Assembly (NCBI GenBank): GCA_009785425.1
Contig: WQWI01000009.1
Coordinates: 1-64,000, forward strand
Source of the DNA: Bacteroidales bacterium
GTDB lineage: Bacteria; Bacteroidota; Bacteroidia; Bacteroidales; P3
DNA: 64,000 nucleotides
Reading direction: 5' to 3'
The position numbers were made by a program, and so were the translations under genes. Positions 16,658-25,422 of the stretch are shown in pieces; position 1 is the stretch's first letter, and the number at the start of each line of letters is the position of its first letter. The notes beneath the pieces were generated by a model that had not been told where the DNA came from, searched no databases, and was given only the letters and a program-made list of their open reading frames with translations.

Positions 16658-16679
16658 AACAGTAAAAAAAACACAAATC

Positions 16680-18776
16680 ATGAAAAAATTAATCATTATC
16701 GCTTTAGCAGCCTTTGCACTTATGACAAGTTGCAATCCTAACGCAAACAACCCGTTTTTTGCGGAAACTTGGAATACCCCTTTTGGTACTCCTCCGTTTG
16801 ACCAAATCAGAACCGCACATTACATGCCTGCCTTCTTGGAAGGTATGAGACGTCACAACGCCGAAATCGAGGCTATTATTAACAATCCGGAAGCACCGAC
16901 TTTCCAAAACACAGTCGTCGCTTTCGAAGCATCAGGCATGTTCCTTGAAAGAGTGAATCTGGTATTTGTAAACGTCCTTCGCACCGAACGATACGAAGGA
17001 CTTACAGAAATTGAAAGGGAAATCATGCCGATGCTTACGGCACATTTTGACCAAGTTTCGATGAATCCGGAATTGTTTGAACGCATTAAATTCGTCTATG
17101 AAAATGAACGCGACCAACTAGAAGGAGAAAACGCAAGATTGCTTTACATCATGCACAGAAATTTTGTTCGTGGTGGTGCAAATCTTAGTGAAGCAGATCA
17201 GGCTCAACTGAAAGCAATCAATGACGAATTAACACGTTTGATTTCGCAATTCAACGCAAATGTGTTGGCAGAGCAAAATGCATTTTATTTGCACATTACA
17301 GACGAAGCACAATTATCAGGACTTCCGGCGACAGTTGTCGCAGCGGCAGCCGACTTGGCAGCAAGAGAAGGTAAAGAAGGCTGGTTGTGGAGATCACTTC
17401 AACGTTCAGTGTTTACACCTCTGTTAACGTTTTTAGACTGCCGTGACCTACGCTACAAAGTATGGAGTGCGTACGTAAATAAAGGAACTCATGATAACGA
17501 ATTTAACAACGAATGGGTCGCTACAGGTATCGCTAATCTTCGCTTGCAAAGAGCACAATTATTTGGTCACGAAACAGCAGGTTCTTTCATCGTGGAAACC
17601 TATATGGCGGGAACTACACAAACCGTGAGAGAATTTTTGGAGAGCATTTGGACTCCAACACAAGTTCAGTTTGCTCGCGAAGCAAGAGAGCTTCAAAGAA
17701 TGATCGATGCCAGGGGTGGAAATTTCGCCCTTGAACCATGGGATTGGCGCTATTATGCAGAGTTAGTCAGGCAAGAAAAATACAATTTCGATGAGACCGC
17801 TTTCCGCGAATACCTAAAATTGGAAAATGTGATTAATGCAGCATTTGATTTAACCACAAGACTTTGGGGCGTAACCTGGGAAGAGCGTTTCGATATTCCG
17901 AAATTCAATCCTGAAAACAGAATTTGGTTGATGAGAGATTACGATGGAACAGAGTTGGGAATTCTTTTTGCCGATTATCACCCTCGTGCGAGCAAGCGTG
18001 GTGGTGCCTGGATGTCGTCTTTCCGTCAGCAATCCGGATATCCGGGTGGTAGAGTGTTGCCGATAGTTTTGAATATAAGCAACTATACTGCTCCTTCCGG
18101 CGATCAGCCTGCGTTGTTGTCAATTGACGAAGTTAATACGTTATTTCACGAACTTGGACACGCACTACACATGCTGTTGAGTAAAACACAATTCCGCAGT
18201 TTGTCGGGAACCAATGTGAAGCTTGATTTTGTTGAAATGCCTTCAGAACTTATGGAAAATTGGGCATTTCATCCGGAATTTTTGAGAACGTACGCGAGAC
18301 ATTACAGAACAGGAGAGGTAATTTCAGATGAATTGATTGAAACAATGCTAAGAGCGAGAACATTTAACCAAGGATTTATCACAGGAGAATACATGGCTTC
18401 AGCATGGTTAGATTATTTTTGGTACACACAAACCGAAGAAATCACGGTGGGTGCTGTAGAATTTGAATTAGCAGCCATGAGGAAGGTGAATTTACCACGT
18501 GAATTAAAGCCAAGACATCGTTCGACTTATTTCTTACATATCTTCAGTGGAATGTACGCTATGGGTTATTATGTTTACCGTTGGGCGGAAGTTTTGGATG
18601 CGGATATATTCCAAGCGTTTGTTGAGTCCGGCGACATTTTCAATCAAGAATTGGCGGCAGGTGTTAGAAGAATTTTTGCTGCAGGCGGAACGGTTGATCC
18701 TTCCGAACTTTTCAGAGAGTTCAGAGGTAGAGATCCAAGGTCGGAACATTTTTTGAGACGGATTGGGTTGTTGTAA
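16680..18776 (+). CDS. M3 family metallopeptidase lipoprotein, Dcp-like (3 of 3)
   Basis: Third tandem copy, 698 aa, with lipobox LMTSC at Cys18. The zinc motif reads HELGHALH rather than HEIGHALH, which still fits HExxH, and the third ligand is in FVEMPSE. Its N-terminal 70 residues and the region around SAYVNKGTHDNEF are closer to gene 1, while its C-terminal third (ELKPRHRST, YRWAEVLDADIF) follows gene 2. This mosaic pattern fits gene conversion within the array. Transcription probably ends at the 44-bp palindrome directly downstream. Confidence 0.9.
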   Translation: MKKLIIIALAAFALMTSCNPNANNPFFAETWNTPFGTPPFDQIRTAHYMPAFLEGMRRHNAEIEAIINNPEAPTFQNTVVAFEASGMFLERVNLVFVNVLRTERYEGLTEIEREIMPMLTAHFDQVSMNPELFERIKFVYENERDQLEGENARLLYIMHRNFVRGGANLSEADQAQLKAINDELTRLISQFNANVLAEQNAFYLHITDEAQLSGLPATVVAAAADLAAREGKEGWLWRSLQRSVFTPLLTFLDCRDLRYKVWSAYVNKGTHDNEFNNEWVATGIANLRLQRAQLFGHETAGSFIVETYMAGTTQTVREFLESIWTPTQVQFAREARELQRMIDARGGNFALEPWDWRYYAELVRQEKYNFDETAFREYLKLENVINAAFDLTTRLWGVTWEERFDIPKFNPENRIWLMRDYDGTELGILFADYHPRASKRGGAWMSSFRQQSGYPGGRVLPIVLNISNYTAPSGDQPALLSIDEVNTLFHELGHALHMLLSKTQFRSLSGTNVKLDFVEMPSELMENWAFHPEFLRTYARHYRTGEVISDELIETMLRARTFNQGFITGEYMASAWLDYFWYTQTEEITVGAVEFELAAMRKVNLPRELKPRHRSTYFLHIFSGMYAMGYYVYRWAEVLDADIFQAFVESGDIFNQELAAGVRRIFAAGGTVDPSELFREFRGRDPRSEHFLRRIGLL

Positions 18777-18779
18777 ACA

Positions 18780-18823
18780 AAAAACATGTAGGGGTCGAAA
18801 ATTTTCGACCCCTACATGTTTTT
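18780..18823. terminator. 44-bp perfect palindrome, bidirectional terminator
   Basis: Perfect inverted repeat centred at 18801/18802 with arms AAAACATGTAGGGGTCGAAAA and no loop bases. It starts 4 nt after the third M3 stop and reaches into the pyk stop codon (TTA 18822-18824), so it sits exactly between converging genes with A/T runs on both sides. The TGTAGGGG ends place it in the same dispersed family as 8975, 28086, 47809 and 62798. Confidence 0.8.
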
Positions 18824-20270
18824 ATTGTGTTTGCTCCATTCTGCCGATTCGTACCATGTTTGAACGCTTAAGGTTAAACGGAGTACTACCGAGATAAACG
18901 ACCTTAGAGTGTTCTTTAAGAAGTTTATTGGTTAAAACATAGTCTTTGACATAATCCACAGCCTCGCCAACAGTTGCAAATTCAGGATATAAATACACCT
19001 CAACGCCCCAAATCAACGGCAATGTGCGAAGCAGCTCGGGCTTTGTTGTGAAAACAATAATTTTTGAATGAGTTGCACGGTGTGATGCAGCCAAACGCAC
19101 AGGTGTACCACTGTTTGCAAAGACAATAATTGCAGCTGCTTCTATTTGCTTCGCTAAAGATGCGGCATTGTAGCAAATGGATTTTGTGAGATAACCGCCT
19201 CCTCGAGGCTCTTCAATAGGTGGTTGCAAAGGAAACTGAATCAAATGCTTGCTTTCTGTCCAAGTGATAATGTCTTGCATGGCTTGAACAGCTTCCACAG
19301 GAAATTCCCCAATAGAAGTTTCCGCACTCAACATCAAGGCATCGGCTCCGTCCAAAACAGCGTTGGCAACATCATTTGCTTCTGCACGGGTCGGCAAAAA
19401 GTTTGTAATCATACTTTCCATCATTTGCGTTGCAATGATAACCGGCTTTGCAGCTATAATGCATTTTCTAACGATCTCTTTTTGAAGTGTAGGAACTTTT
19501 TCAAACGAAATTTCTACGCCTAAATCGCCACGTGCAACCATTATACCATCACTTGCCTCAATAATTTCATCTAGATATTCTAAGGCTTCCGGTTTTTCAA
19601 TTTTTGCAATGATTTCAATTTTTGCATTTCGACTTTCAATTTGTTTGCGAAGTTCGATAATATCTGTGTTTCGACGAACAAACGAAAGTCCAATCCAATC
19701 AATATCTTGGTCAATAGCAAACTGCAAATCTGCCAAATCTTTTTCGGTTAAAGAAGGTAAACTTACACGTGTATTCGGCAAATTTACGCCTTTTCGTGAA
19801 CTCAAAATTCCGCCGTTGATAACCTTTGTAACAATTTCGTCTTTGCCGTTTGTTGATTCAACAGTCAATTTAATTTTTCCATCATCAACCAACACGGTGT
19901 CGCCGGGTTTTACACTTTTCGGAAGTTGGATATAATTCATGTATGCACGGGTTTCATCGCCTTCACATTCATTTGAAGTAAGAATGAATTCTTGACCGTT
20001 TTCCAACATCACACCGTTATTTTTCATCACACCAACGCGTAACTTCGGACCTTGTAAATCGCCCAAAATTACCAAGTTTTTACCTGTTTTTTCACGAACA
20101 GCTTTGATATTTTGAATGGCTTCGGCATGAGTTTCGTGTGTGTCGTGCGACAAATTCAATCGAAATACATCGACACCGGCTTGGGTGAGCTTGGTCAACA
20201 TTTCTTCCGAACGGCTTGCCGGACCTACTGTTGCAACAATTTTTGCTTGAGATTCTTTACGGATATTCAT
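18822..20270 (-). CDS. pyk: Pyruvate kinase
   Basis: Converts phosphoenolpyruvate and ADP to pyruvate and ATP, the last step of glycolysis; the pyruvate can feed the PFOR encoded at 54.5 kb. The 482-aa protein shows the family blocks: KIVATVGPASRS at the N-terminus, LNLSHDTHE, the active-site segment IIAKIEKPEAL, MVARGDLGVE, and ATQMMESM. The C-terminal domain is complete. Length is normal. A promoter with TATCTTTG lies 30 nt upstream of the ATG. Confidence 0.96.
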   Translation of the reverse strand: MNIRKESQAKIVATVGPASRSEEMLTKLTQAGVDVFRLNLSHDTHETHAEAIQNIKAVREKTGKNLVILGDLQGPKLRVGVMKNNGVMLENGQEFILTSNECEGDETRAYMNYIQLPKSVKPGDTVLVDDGKIKLTVESTNGKDEIVTKVINGGILSSRKGVNLPNTRVSLPSLTEKDLADLQFAIDQDIDWIGLSFVRRNTDIIELRKQIESRNAKIEIIAKIEKPEALEYLDEIIEASDGIMVARGDLGVEISFEKVPTLQKEIVRKCIIAAKPVIIATQMMESMITNFLPTRAEANDVANAVLDGADALMLSAETSIGEFPVEAVQAMQDIITWTESKHLIQFPLQPPIEEPRGGGYLTKSICYNAASLAKQIEAAAIIVFANSGTPVRLAASHRATHSKIIVFTTKPELLRTLPLIWGVEVYLYPEFATVGEAVDYVKDYVLTNKLLKEHSKVVYLGSTPFNLKRSNMVRIGRMEQTQ

Positions 20271-20299
20271 AGATTTGAGATTTTCAGATATTCTTTTTG

Positions 20300-20307
20300 C
20301 AAAGATA
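20300..20307 (-). promoter_or_regulatory. -7 element of pyk
   Basis: TATCTTTG on the minus strand, 29 nt from the pyk ATG and directly beside the rpsA terminator. Confidence 0.7.
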
Positions 20308-20310
20308 CGA

Positions 20311-20346
20311 AAAAAAATAGGAACACCAAAATGTTCCTATTTTTTT
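20311..20346 (-). terminator. Terminator of rpsA
   Basis: A perfect 15-bp stem (AAAAAAATAGGAACA with its complement) and a 6-nt loop, 14 nt after the rpsA stop and ending in a T run on the minus strand. It closes off rpsA just before the pyk promoter. Confidence 0.8.
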
Positions 20347-20359
20347 TGATCAGCAAAAA

Positions 20360-22462
20360 CTATTCGCTTTTCTCGGCTTCAGACTCTGTCTCAGTCTCTG
20401 TTTCAGCTTTAGGCTCAGCTTCAACCGTAGGTTCGGCTTCAACTTCAACTTTAGTTTCTACTTCAACCTCAACTTTCGGCTCTTCAACTTTCGTTTCGGC
20501 CTTGGCCATTGCATTTTTCAAATTCGACAAAGCTTCGATGTCGCCTAACGTAGATTTCTCAACGTTTTCGTTCAATTTCTTCATCACTTGCTTTTGCTCA
20601 TTTTCAGCAGATTTTGCTTCGCCTTCGGCTTTTGCTCTTTCGTTGGCTTGCTCTTCCTTGAAAATGTTGGTGTGTGAAACAATAATTTTTTTGCTCTCTT
20701 TGTTGAATTCAATCACTTTGAAGTCCAAAACTTCATCTTGTTTTGCTGTTCCACCCTCTTCTTTTTGAATGTGACGCATTGGTGCGAAAGCCTCAACACC
20801 ATAAGGAAGTACAACAACGGCACCTTTATCGTTTGCCGACAAAACAGTCCCTTTATGTACAGAATCAATTGTGAACACTGTTTCGAACACATCCCATGGA
20901 TTTTCTTCCAACTGCTTGTGTCCAAGGCTTAAACGACGATTTTCAACATCTACTTCAAGAACCACAACGTCGATTTTTTCGCCAACCTTTGTGAACTCCG
21001 CAGGATGTTTGATTTTCTTCGACCACGATAGATCCGAGATATGAATTAATCCGTCAACACCTTCTTCTAATTCTACAAAAATTCCAAAATTAGTGAAATT
21101 GCGAACAGTTGCCGTATGTTTCGAATTTACCGGATATTTTTCTGCAATTGCTGCCCATGGATCCGGAATCAGTTGTTTGATGCCAAGCGACATTTTACGC
21201 TCTTCGCGATCCAGTGTCAAAATCATAGCCTCTACTTCTTGACCGATTTTCAAGAAATCTTGAGCTGTACGCAAATGCTGTGACCACGACATTTCAGATA
21301 CGTGAATCAAACCTTCAACACCCGGAATCACTTCGATAAATGCACCGTAATCTGCGATAACCACAACTTTTCCATTGATTTTATCACTAACATTCAAGTT
21401 CGTATCCAACGAATCCCACGGATGCGGAGTAAGTTGTTTCAAACCAAGTGCAATACGCTTTTTACCTTCATCGAAATCCAAAATTACGACATTAATTTTG
21501 TCATCCAATTTCACGATTTCTTCAGGATGATTGATACGTCCCCACGACAAATCCGTGATGTGAATCAAACCATCTACGCCGCCAAGGTCGATAAATACAC
21601 CGTAAGATGTGATGTTTTTAACCACGCCTTCGAGCACTTGACCTTTTTCGAGTTTAGCAATAATTTCGCTTTTTTGAGCTTCGATTTCGTCTTCGATAAG
21701 TGCTTTATGCGACACAACCACATTCTTGTATTCGTGATTGATTTTAACCACCTTGAATTCCATAGTTTTGTCCACATACATATCGTAATCGCGAATAGGC
21801 TTAACGTCAATTTGCGAGCCCGGCAAGAATGCCTCAAGACCGAACACATCAACGATCAAACCACCTTTAGTGCGACTCTTCACGTAACCTGTAATGATTT
21901 CCTGAGTTTCGTGTGCCTGATTTACACGATCCCAAGACTTCAGAATACGTGCTTTTTTATGTGATAAAAGTAGTTGGCCGTGCGAATCTTCTTTACTTTC
22001 TACATAGACTTCCACTTTGTCGCCCGGCTTCAACTCCGGATTGTATCTAAATTCTGCAACAGGCACAATACCATCGGACTTAAAGCCGATGTTTATCACG
22101 ACTTCACGATTGTTTTTTGCCACTACAGTACCCTCAACTACTTCTTGATCACCGATCTGACTAAGGGTTCTTTCGTAAGCCTCTTCAAGCGATTTGGCTA
22201 CATCGGCGTTTAGGGTTGTTTTTTTCTTTCCAACTGCATCCCAGTCGAAGTCAATGTTGCCGGTTGTTGCATCACCTTTAATTTTCACAGTAGTTTGGGT
22301 CGGCTTTTCCTCTACCTGCTCTACATTTGCCGGTTCTGTTTGCTCTACGTGTGTCGGCTCTGTTTGCTCTACCTGTTCTACTTGTTCTGTTTGTTCTTCT
22401 TGTGTTACCTGCTCTGCATTTTCAGCCTGGGCTTCAGGGTTAACATTCATTTCTTCACTCAT
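20360..22462 (-). CDS. rpsA: 30S ribosomal protein S1
   Basis: RNA-binding ribosomal protein that helps bring mRNA to the 30S subunit. In Bacteroidota, where Shine-Dalgarno pairing is little used, S1 is expected to matter especially. The 700-aa protein has six S1 (OB-fold) repeats between about residues 105 and 590, with motifs such as GVFIDLGGVDGLIHITDLSWG and its variants. Both ends are extended by low-complexity acidic sequence: Glu/Gln/Val/Thr repeats in the first 65 residues, and Glu/Val/Lys repeats over the last 90. These tails make the protein about 100 residues longer than the usual form. A structured leader precedes the gene. Confidence 0.95.
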   Translation of the reverse strand: MSEEMNVNPEAQAENAEQVTQEEQTEQVEQVEQTEPTHVEQTEPANVEQVEEKPTQTTVKIKGDATTGNIDFDWDAVGKKKTTLNADVAKSLEEAYERTLSQIGDQEVVEGTVVAKNNREVVINIGFKSDGIVPVAEFRYNPELKPGDKVEVYVESKEDSHGQLLLSHKKARILKSWDRVNQAHETQEIITGYVKSRTKGGLIVDVFGLEAFLPGSQIDVKPIRDYDMYVDKTMEFKVVKINHEYKNVVVSHKALIEDEIEAQKSEIIAKLEKGQVLEGVVKNITSYGVFIDLGGVDGLIHITDLSWGRINHPEEIVKLDDKINVVILDFDEGKKRIALGLKQLTPHPWDSLDTNLNVSDKINGKVVVIADYGAFIEVIPGVEGLIHVSEMSWSQHLRTAQDFLKIGQEVEAMILTLDREERKMSLGIKQLIPDPWAAIAEKYPVNSKHTATVRNFTNFGIFVELEEGVDGLIHISDLSWSKKIKHPAEFTKVGEKIDVVVLEVDVENRRLSLGHKQLEENPWDVFETVFTIDSVHKGTVLSANDKGAVVVLPYGVEAFAPMRHIQKEEGGTAKQDEVLDFKVIEFNKESKKIIVSHTNIFKEEQANERAKAEGEAKSAENEQKQVMKKLNENVEKSTLGDIEALSNLKNAMAKAETKVEEPKVEVEVETKVEVEAEPTVEAEPKAETETETESEAEKSE

Positions 22463-22482
22463 GTTTTTTTGTGTTTTTTGTA

Positions 22483-22567
22483 GATGAAAGCGAAACTTTC
22501 ATCGGGTTAATACTTGATTTATTTGACACCTTTTTGTGTAAAGAATACAAAAAGGAGTGCAAAGGTA
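22483..22567 (-). promoter_or_regulatory. rpsA promoter and structured leader
   Basis: The -7 element TACCTTTG (minus strand) is at 22560-22567. The roughly 90-nt leader can form two hairpins: CCTTTTTGT with ACAAAAAGG (22529-22555) and GATGAAAG-TTTCG-CTTTCATC (22483-22503). Autoregulation of S1 through its own leader is known in E. coli, so these hairpins are candidates for a similar role. Confidence 0.55.
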
Positions 22568-22619
22568 CGAAAAAAAAATGGATTTTGAAAATAAAATTGC
22601 ATATTTCAAAAAAAAGTTG

Positions 22620-22627
22620 TATCTTTG
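22620..22627 (+). promoter_or_regulatory. -7 element of the TPR-ribH operon
   Basis: TATCTTTG, 21 nt before the ATG at 22649, divergent from the rpsA promoter. Confidence 0.7.
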
Positions 22628-22648
22628 CACCCAAAATTACATCATAAC

Positions 22649-23344
22649 ATGGCAAAGAGAAAAGACAAGAAAGACAATTTACCGGTGAATACCGAACAAA
22701 TGTTAGAAGATTCTGTGAGCAAACTTGAAACGTGGTATTATAAAAATCAAAAGCTTGTTACAGCATGTATAGCGATTGCCATTCTTGCGGTTGGAGGTTA
22801 TTTCGGGTACAGATTCTTGTATCAAGAACCCCGCGAGAGACTAGCTCAAGAAGAAATGGTTTTTGCAGTAAACTTCTTTGGGATAGACTCGTTGGACTGG
22901 GCTCTAAACGGTCATGGTGTACACTGGGGATTTATTGATATTATTGATAATTTCAGAGGAACAAACGCTGCAAATCTGGCACACTTCCATGTTGGTGTGA
23001 TTTTCATGAGAAAAGGTCAGTTTGAAGATGCACTTTACCATTTGAAAAGATTTAGATCCAACGATTTGATTTTGACTCCAATGGTAAGAGGCTTGATTGG
23101 CGATGCTTACGCAGAGTTGGGTAATTATAGCGAAGCACTCAGACAGTACGAAAGAGCCGTTTCTTCCCATGTCAATGATATGGTTACCCCAATGATTTTG
23201 ATGAGAGCAGCTGCACTTGCTCATATTCAAGGCGATTATCAAAGAGCGTTGAGACACTACGAGCGTGTGCGTGCAGAGTTTATACGTTCAGTACCTGATA
23301 TCGACAAGCATATTGCTTTGGTACGAGCAAAAATTAACCAATAA
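22649..23344 (+). CDS. Tetratricopeptide-repeat inner-membrane protein (YfgM-like)
   Basis: The ATG at 22649 (MAKRKDKKDN) is chosen over an upstream in-frame ATG at 22625, which lies in the promoter. A charged N-terminus is followed by one membrane helix (about residues 38-58, ending YFGYRFLY). A periplasmic part then contains two or three TPR-like helices (FEDALYHLKRF, SEALRQYERAV, QRALRHYERVR). The layout resembles YfgM-type proteins, which assist folding at the Sec translocon or protect against stress. It is followed 7 nt later by ribH, a pairing I recall from other Bacteroidota. Precise partners are unknown. Confidence 0.8.
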   Translation: MAKRKDKKDNLPVNTEQMLEDSVSKLETWYYKNQKLVTACIAIAILAVGGYFGYRFLYQEPRERLAQEEMVFAVNFFGIDSLDWALNGHGVHWGFIDIIDNFRGTNAANLAHFHVGVIFMRKGQFEDALYHLKRFRSNDLILTPMVRGLIGDAYAELGNYSEALRQYERAVSSHVNDMVTPMILMRAAALAHIQGDYQRALRHYERVRAEFIRSVPDIDKHIALVRAKINQ

Positions 23345-23351
23345 GTTTTTT

Positions 23352-23879
23352 ATGGCAACTGCATTAAAAAACCTTTCGGAATACACTTCAAACGGGTTTG
23401 GCGATTTAAGTCAAACCCGTATTGGTATTGTGATTTCAGAATGGAATGATGAAATTACCAACGCTCTGTTTCAAGGTGCGATGGAGACCCTTATTAAGGA
23501 AGGTGTAAAAGAAAAAAACATTTTCGTGAAAACCGTTCCCGGAAGTTTTGAACTTACAATTGGAGCACAAAAGATGTTAGAAGAGTATAGTGGTTGGGGA
23601 GATAACTTTCTTGGACTTGATCCTAATCCTCACCCGAAAAAAACGAAGTTAGGTGCCGTAATTTGCCTGGGTTGCGTGATTCAAGGCGAAACACGACATT
23701 TTGATTTTATTTGCGAAGCCGTTGCGAATGGTATCACAAATGTGGGTATCAAATATAATAAACCTGTTATTTTTGGTGTTTTAACCACCGATAATATGGA
23801 GCAAGCCATTGCTCGCTCCGGCGGAGAACACGGCAATAAAGGTGTTGAGGCTGCGATTACTGCGTTGAAGATGTTATAG
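23352..23879 (+). CDS. ribH: 6,7-dimethyl-8-ribityllumazine synthase
   Basis: Penultimate enzyme of riboflavin synthesis: it condenses 5-amino-6-ribitylamino-uracil with dihydroxybutanone phosphate. ATG at 23352 (MATALKNLSEY) follows the TPR gene after 7 nt. Family motifs are present: VISEWNDEITNAL, VPGSFELTIGAQKM, LGCVIQGETRHFDFI (with the catalytic His) and PVIFGVLTTDNMEQA. At 175 residues it carries a slightly longer loop (GWGDNFLGLDPNPHPKK) than most. No FMN riboswitch is visible upstream. Confidence 0.95.
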   Translation: MATALKNLSEYTSNGFGDLSQTRIGIVISEWNDEITNALFQGAMETLIKEGVKEKNIFVKTVPGSFELTIGAQKMLEEYSGWGDNFLGLDPNPHPKKTKLGAVICLGCVIQGETRHFDFICEAVANGITNVGIKYNKPVIFGVLTTDNMEQAIARSGGEHGNKGVEAAITALKML

Positions 23880-23880
23880 C

Positions 23881-23952
23881 CGTCATTGCGGAGCCGCAGG
23901 CGAAGCAATCCAGCCTGGATTCCTTCAGTCGCTTCACTCCTTCGGAATGACG
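23881..23952. repeat. CGTCATT-type palindromic repeat, intergenic
   Basis: A 72-bp unit beginning CGTCATTGCGGAGCCG and ending CTTCGGAATGACG, placed between ribH and fmt. It is the same kind of element that is found in frame inside uvrA and gcvP. Confidence 0.8.
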
Positions 23953-23981
23953 GGCTTTCTGCACAGCCACAAGAATAAAAA

Positions 23982-24944
23982 ATGAACGACACCAGAATTA
24001 TTTTCATGGGAACCCCGCAAATTGCGGTGGCAAGTCTAAAAGCCCTTTTAGATGCAGGTCTTAACATCGTAGGTGTTGTAACAGCACCTGATAAACCCGC
24101 AGGACGTGGAAAGCAACTGCATCAATCCGATGTGAAGAAATTTGCATTGGAAAACAATTTACATTTGTTGCAACCGGAAAATCTGAAAAGTCCGGATTTT
24201 ATTGACCAGCTGACTACATTGAATCCTGATTTGCAAGTTATTGTTGCATTTCGAATGTTGCCAAAAGTTGTTTGGAGCTTGCCGAGATTCGGCACATTTA
24301 ATATGCACGCCTCTCTCCTACCCAATTATCGTGGTGCGGCACCGATCAATCATACCATTATCAACGGCGAAACAGAAAGCGGTGTAACAACATTTTTATT
24401 AAATGAAAACGTCGACGAAGGTGACATTTTATATCAAGAAAAAATCGCTCTTTCACCTGTAGAAACAGCCGAAACATTGCATGATAAACTAATGGAAATG
24501 GGTGCAAAATTAGTCGTAAAAACGGCACACGATTTATTGAGCGAAAGCATAAAACCTCAACCGCAAATTGTAGATATTTCAAAAAAAATACACCTTGCTC
24601 CAAAAATCTTTAAACAAGACTGTAAAATTGATTGGAAAAAAAATGCTATAGATATTGAACAGCTTATTCGAGGTCTATCGCCGTATCCGGCAGCATTCTC
24701 AAAGCTTACAGACGATTTATCCATAAAAATATTTGATGCCGAAATCGCACAATACAATAATGCAGGAACCCCCGCACAGATTCACACCGACGGAAAATCG
24801 CACGTCTATGTTTGCTGTGGCGACGGACAATGGCTTTCTTTGAAGTCGATACAACTTAGCGGTAAAAAGCGTTTGAATATTGAGGAGGTTCTAAAAGGCT
24901 TTGATTTCGGCAGATTTCGCTTTTTTGCGGTTTCAAACCCTTAA
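23982..24944 (+). CDS. fmt: Methionyl-tRNA formyltransferase
   Basis: Formylates Met-tRNA for translation initiation, using 10-formyl-tetrahydrofolate. The 320-aa protein begins RIIFMGTPQIAVASL. It contains the catalytic region NMHASLLPNYRGAAPINHTIINGE, with the Asn, His and Asp positions of the family, and the C-terminal OB-like domain ends in GFDFGRF. Start ATG at 23982 lies 29 nt after the palindromic repeat. I see no clear promoter of its own, so it may be read through from ribH. Confidence 0.95.
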   Translation: MNDTRIIFMGTPQIAVASLKALLDAGLNIVGVVTAPDKPAGRGKQLHQSDVKKFALENNLHLLQPENLKSPDFIDQLTTLNPDLQVIVAFRMLPKVVWSLPRFGTFNMHASLLPNYRGAAPINHTIINGETESGVTTFLLNENVDEGDILYQEKIALSPVETAETLHDKLMEMGAKLVVKTAHDLLSESIKPQPQIVDISKKIHLAPKIFKQDCKIDWKKNAIDIEQLIRGLSPYPAAFSKLTDDLSIKIFDAEIAQYNNAGTPAQIHTDGKSHVYVCCGDGQWLSLKSIQLSGKKRLNIEEVLKGFDFGRFRFFAVSNP

Positions 24945-25044
24945 AAACAGCCAAAAAAGACGCTATTTATTAACAAAAAGCCAATTTATTAACAATTTTG
25001 CGATATTTTTTGCTTTTTGCTTGTTTATTAAGGAAAAAAGTTGT

Positions 25045-25052
25045 ACATTTGC
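25045..25052 (+). promoter_or_regulatory. -7 element of the HU gene
   Basis: TACATTTG, with a leader of about 40 nt before the ATG at 25098. Confidence 0.6.
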
Positions 25053-25097
25053 AGACGTAATTACAAGATAATTGTCAAACCCAAAAAACAATCCATT

Positions 25098-25370
25098 ATG
25101 AACAAAGCACAATTAATTGATGCAATGGCAGCTTCTGCCAAGATCACAAAAGTAGATGCAAAGAAAGCATTAGATGGTTTCACTACAGCTGTAACAAAGG
25201 CCCTAAAAGCCGGCGATCGCGTAGCGTTGGTTGGTTTCGGTTCTTTCTCTGTTACTAAGCGTGCTGCACGCAAAGGTCGCAACCCACAAACCGGAAAAGT
25301 AATTTCTATCGCTGCGAAAAAAGTGGTAAAATTCAAAGCTGGTGCTGAATTGTCGAAGAAAGTGAAGTAA
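25098..25370 (+). CDS. hup: HU family DNA-binding protein
   Basis: A 90-aa histone-like protein that bends DNA and organises the nucleoid. It starts [16 protein letters not shown] and shows the HU signature [21 protein letters not shown], where the arm inserts into the minor groove, and the basic C-terminus [17 protein letters not shown]. The ATG at 25098 is chosen because it gives the standard N-terminus; the upstream in-frame extension lies in the leader. A strong terminator follows. Confidence 0.95.
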   Translation: MNKAQLIDAMAASAKITKVDAKKALDGFTTAVTKALKAGDRVALVGFGSFSVTKRAARKGRNPQTGKVISIAAKKVVKFKAGAELSKKVK

Positions 25371-25389
25371 TCTCATTTACTCAATTCAA

Positions 25390-25422
25390 AAAAATCCAAC
25401 CCTTAAGGTTGGATTTTTTTTT
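25390..25422. terminator. Shared terminator between hup and the TrmH gene
   Basis: A 12-bp stem (AAAAATCCAACC with GGTTGGATTTTT), a 5-nt loop and a T run on the plus strand. The A run on the left makes it work in both directions. The stop codon of the converging gene lies in the loop (25403-25405). Confidence 0.85.

Noticed and set aside
23265-23352. Extended N-terminus of ribH from a GTG at 23265
   Set aside because: It overlaps the TPR gene and adds residues not found in lumazine synthases; ATG 23352 gives the normal start.
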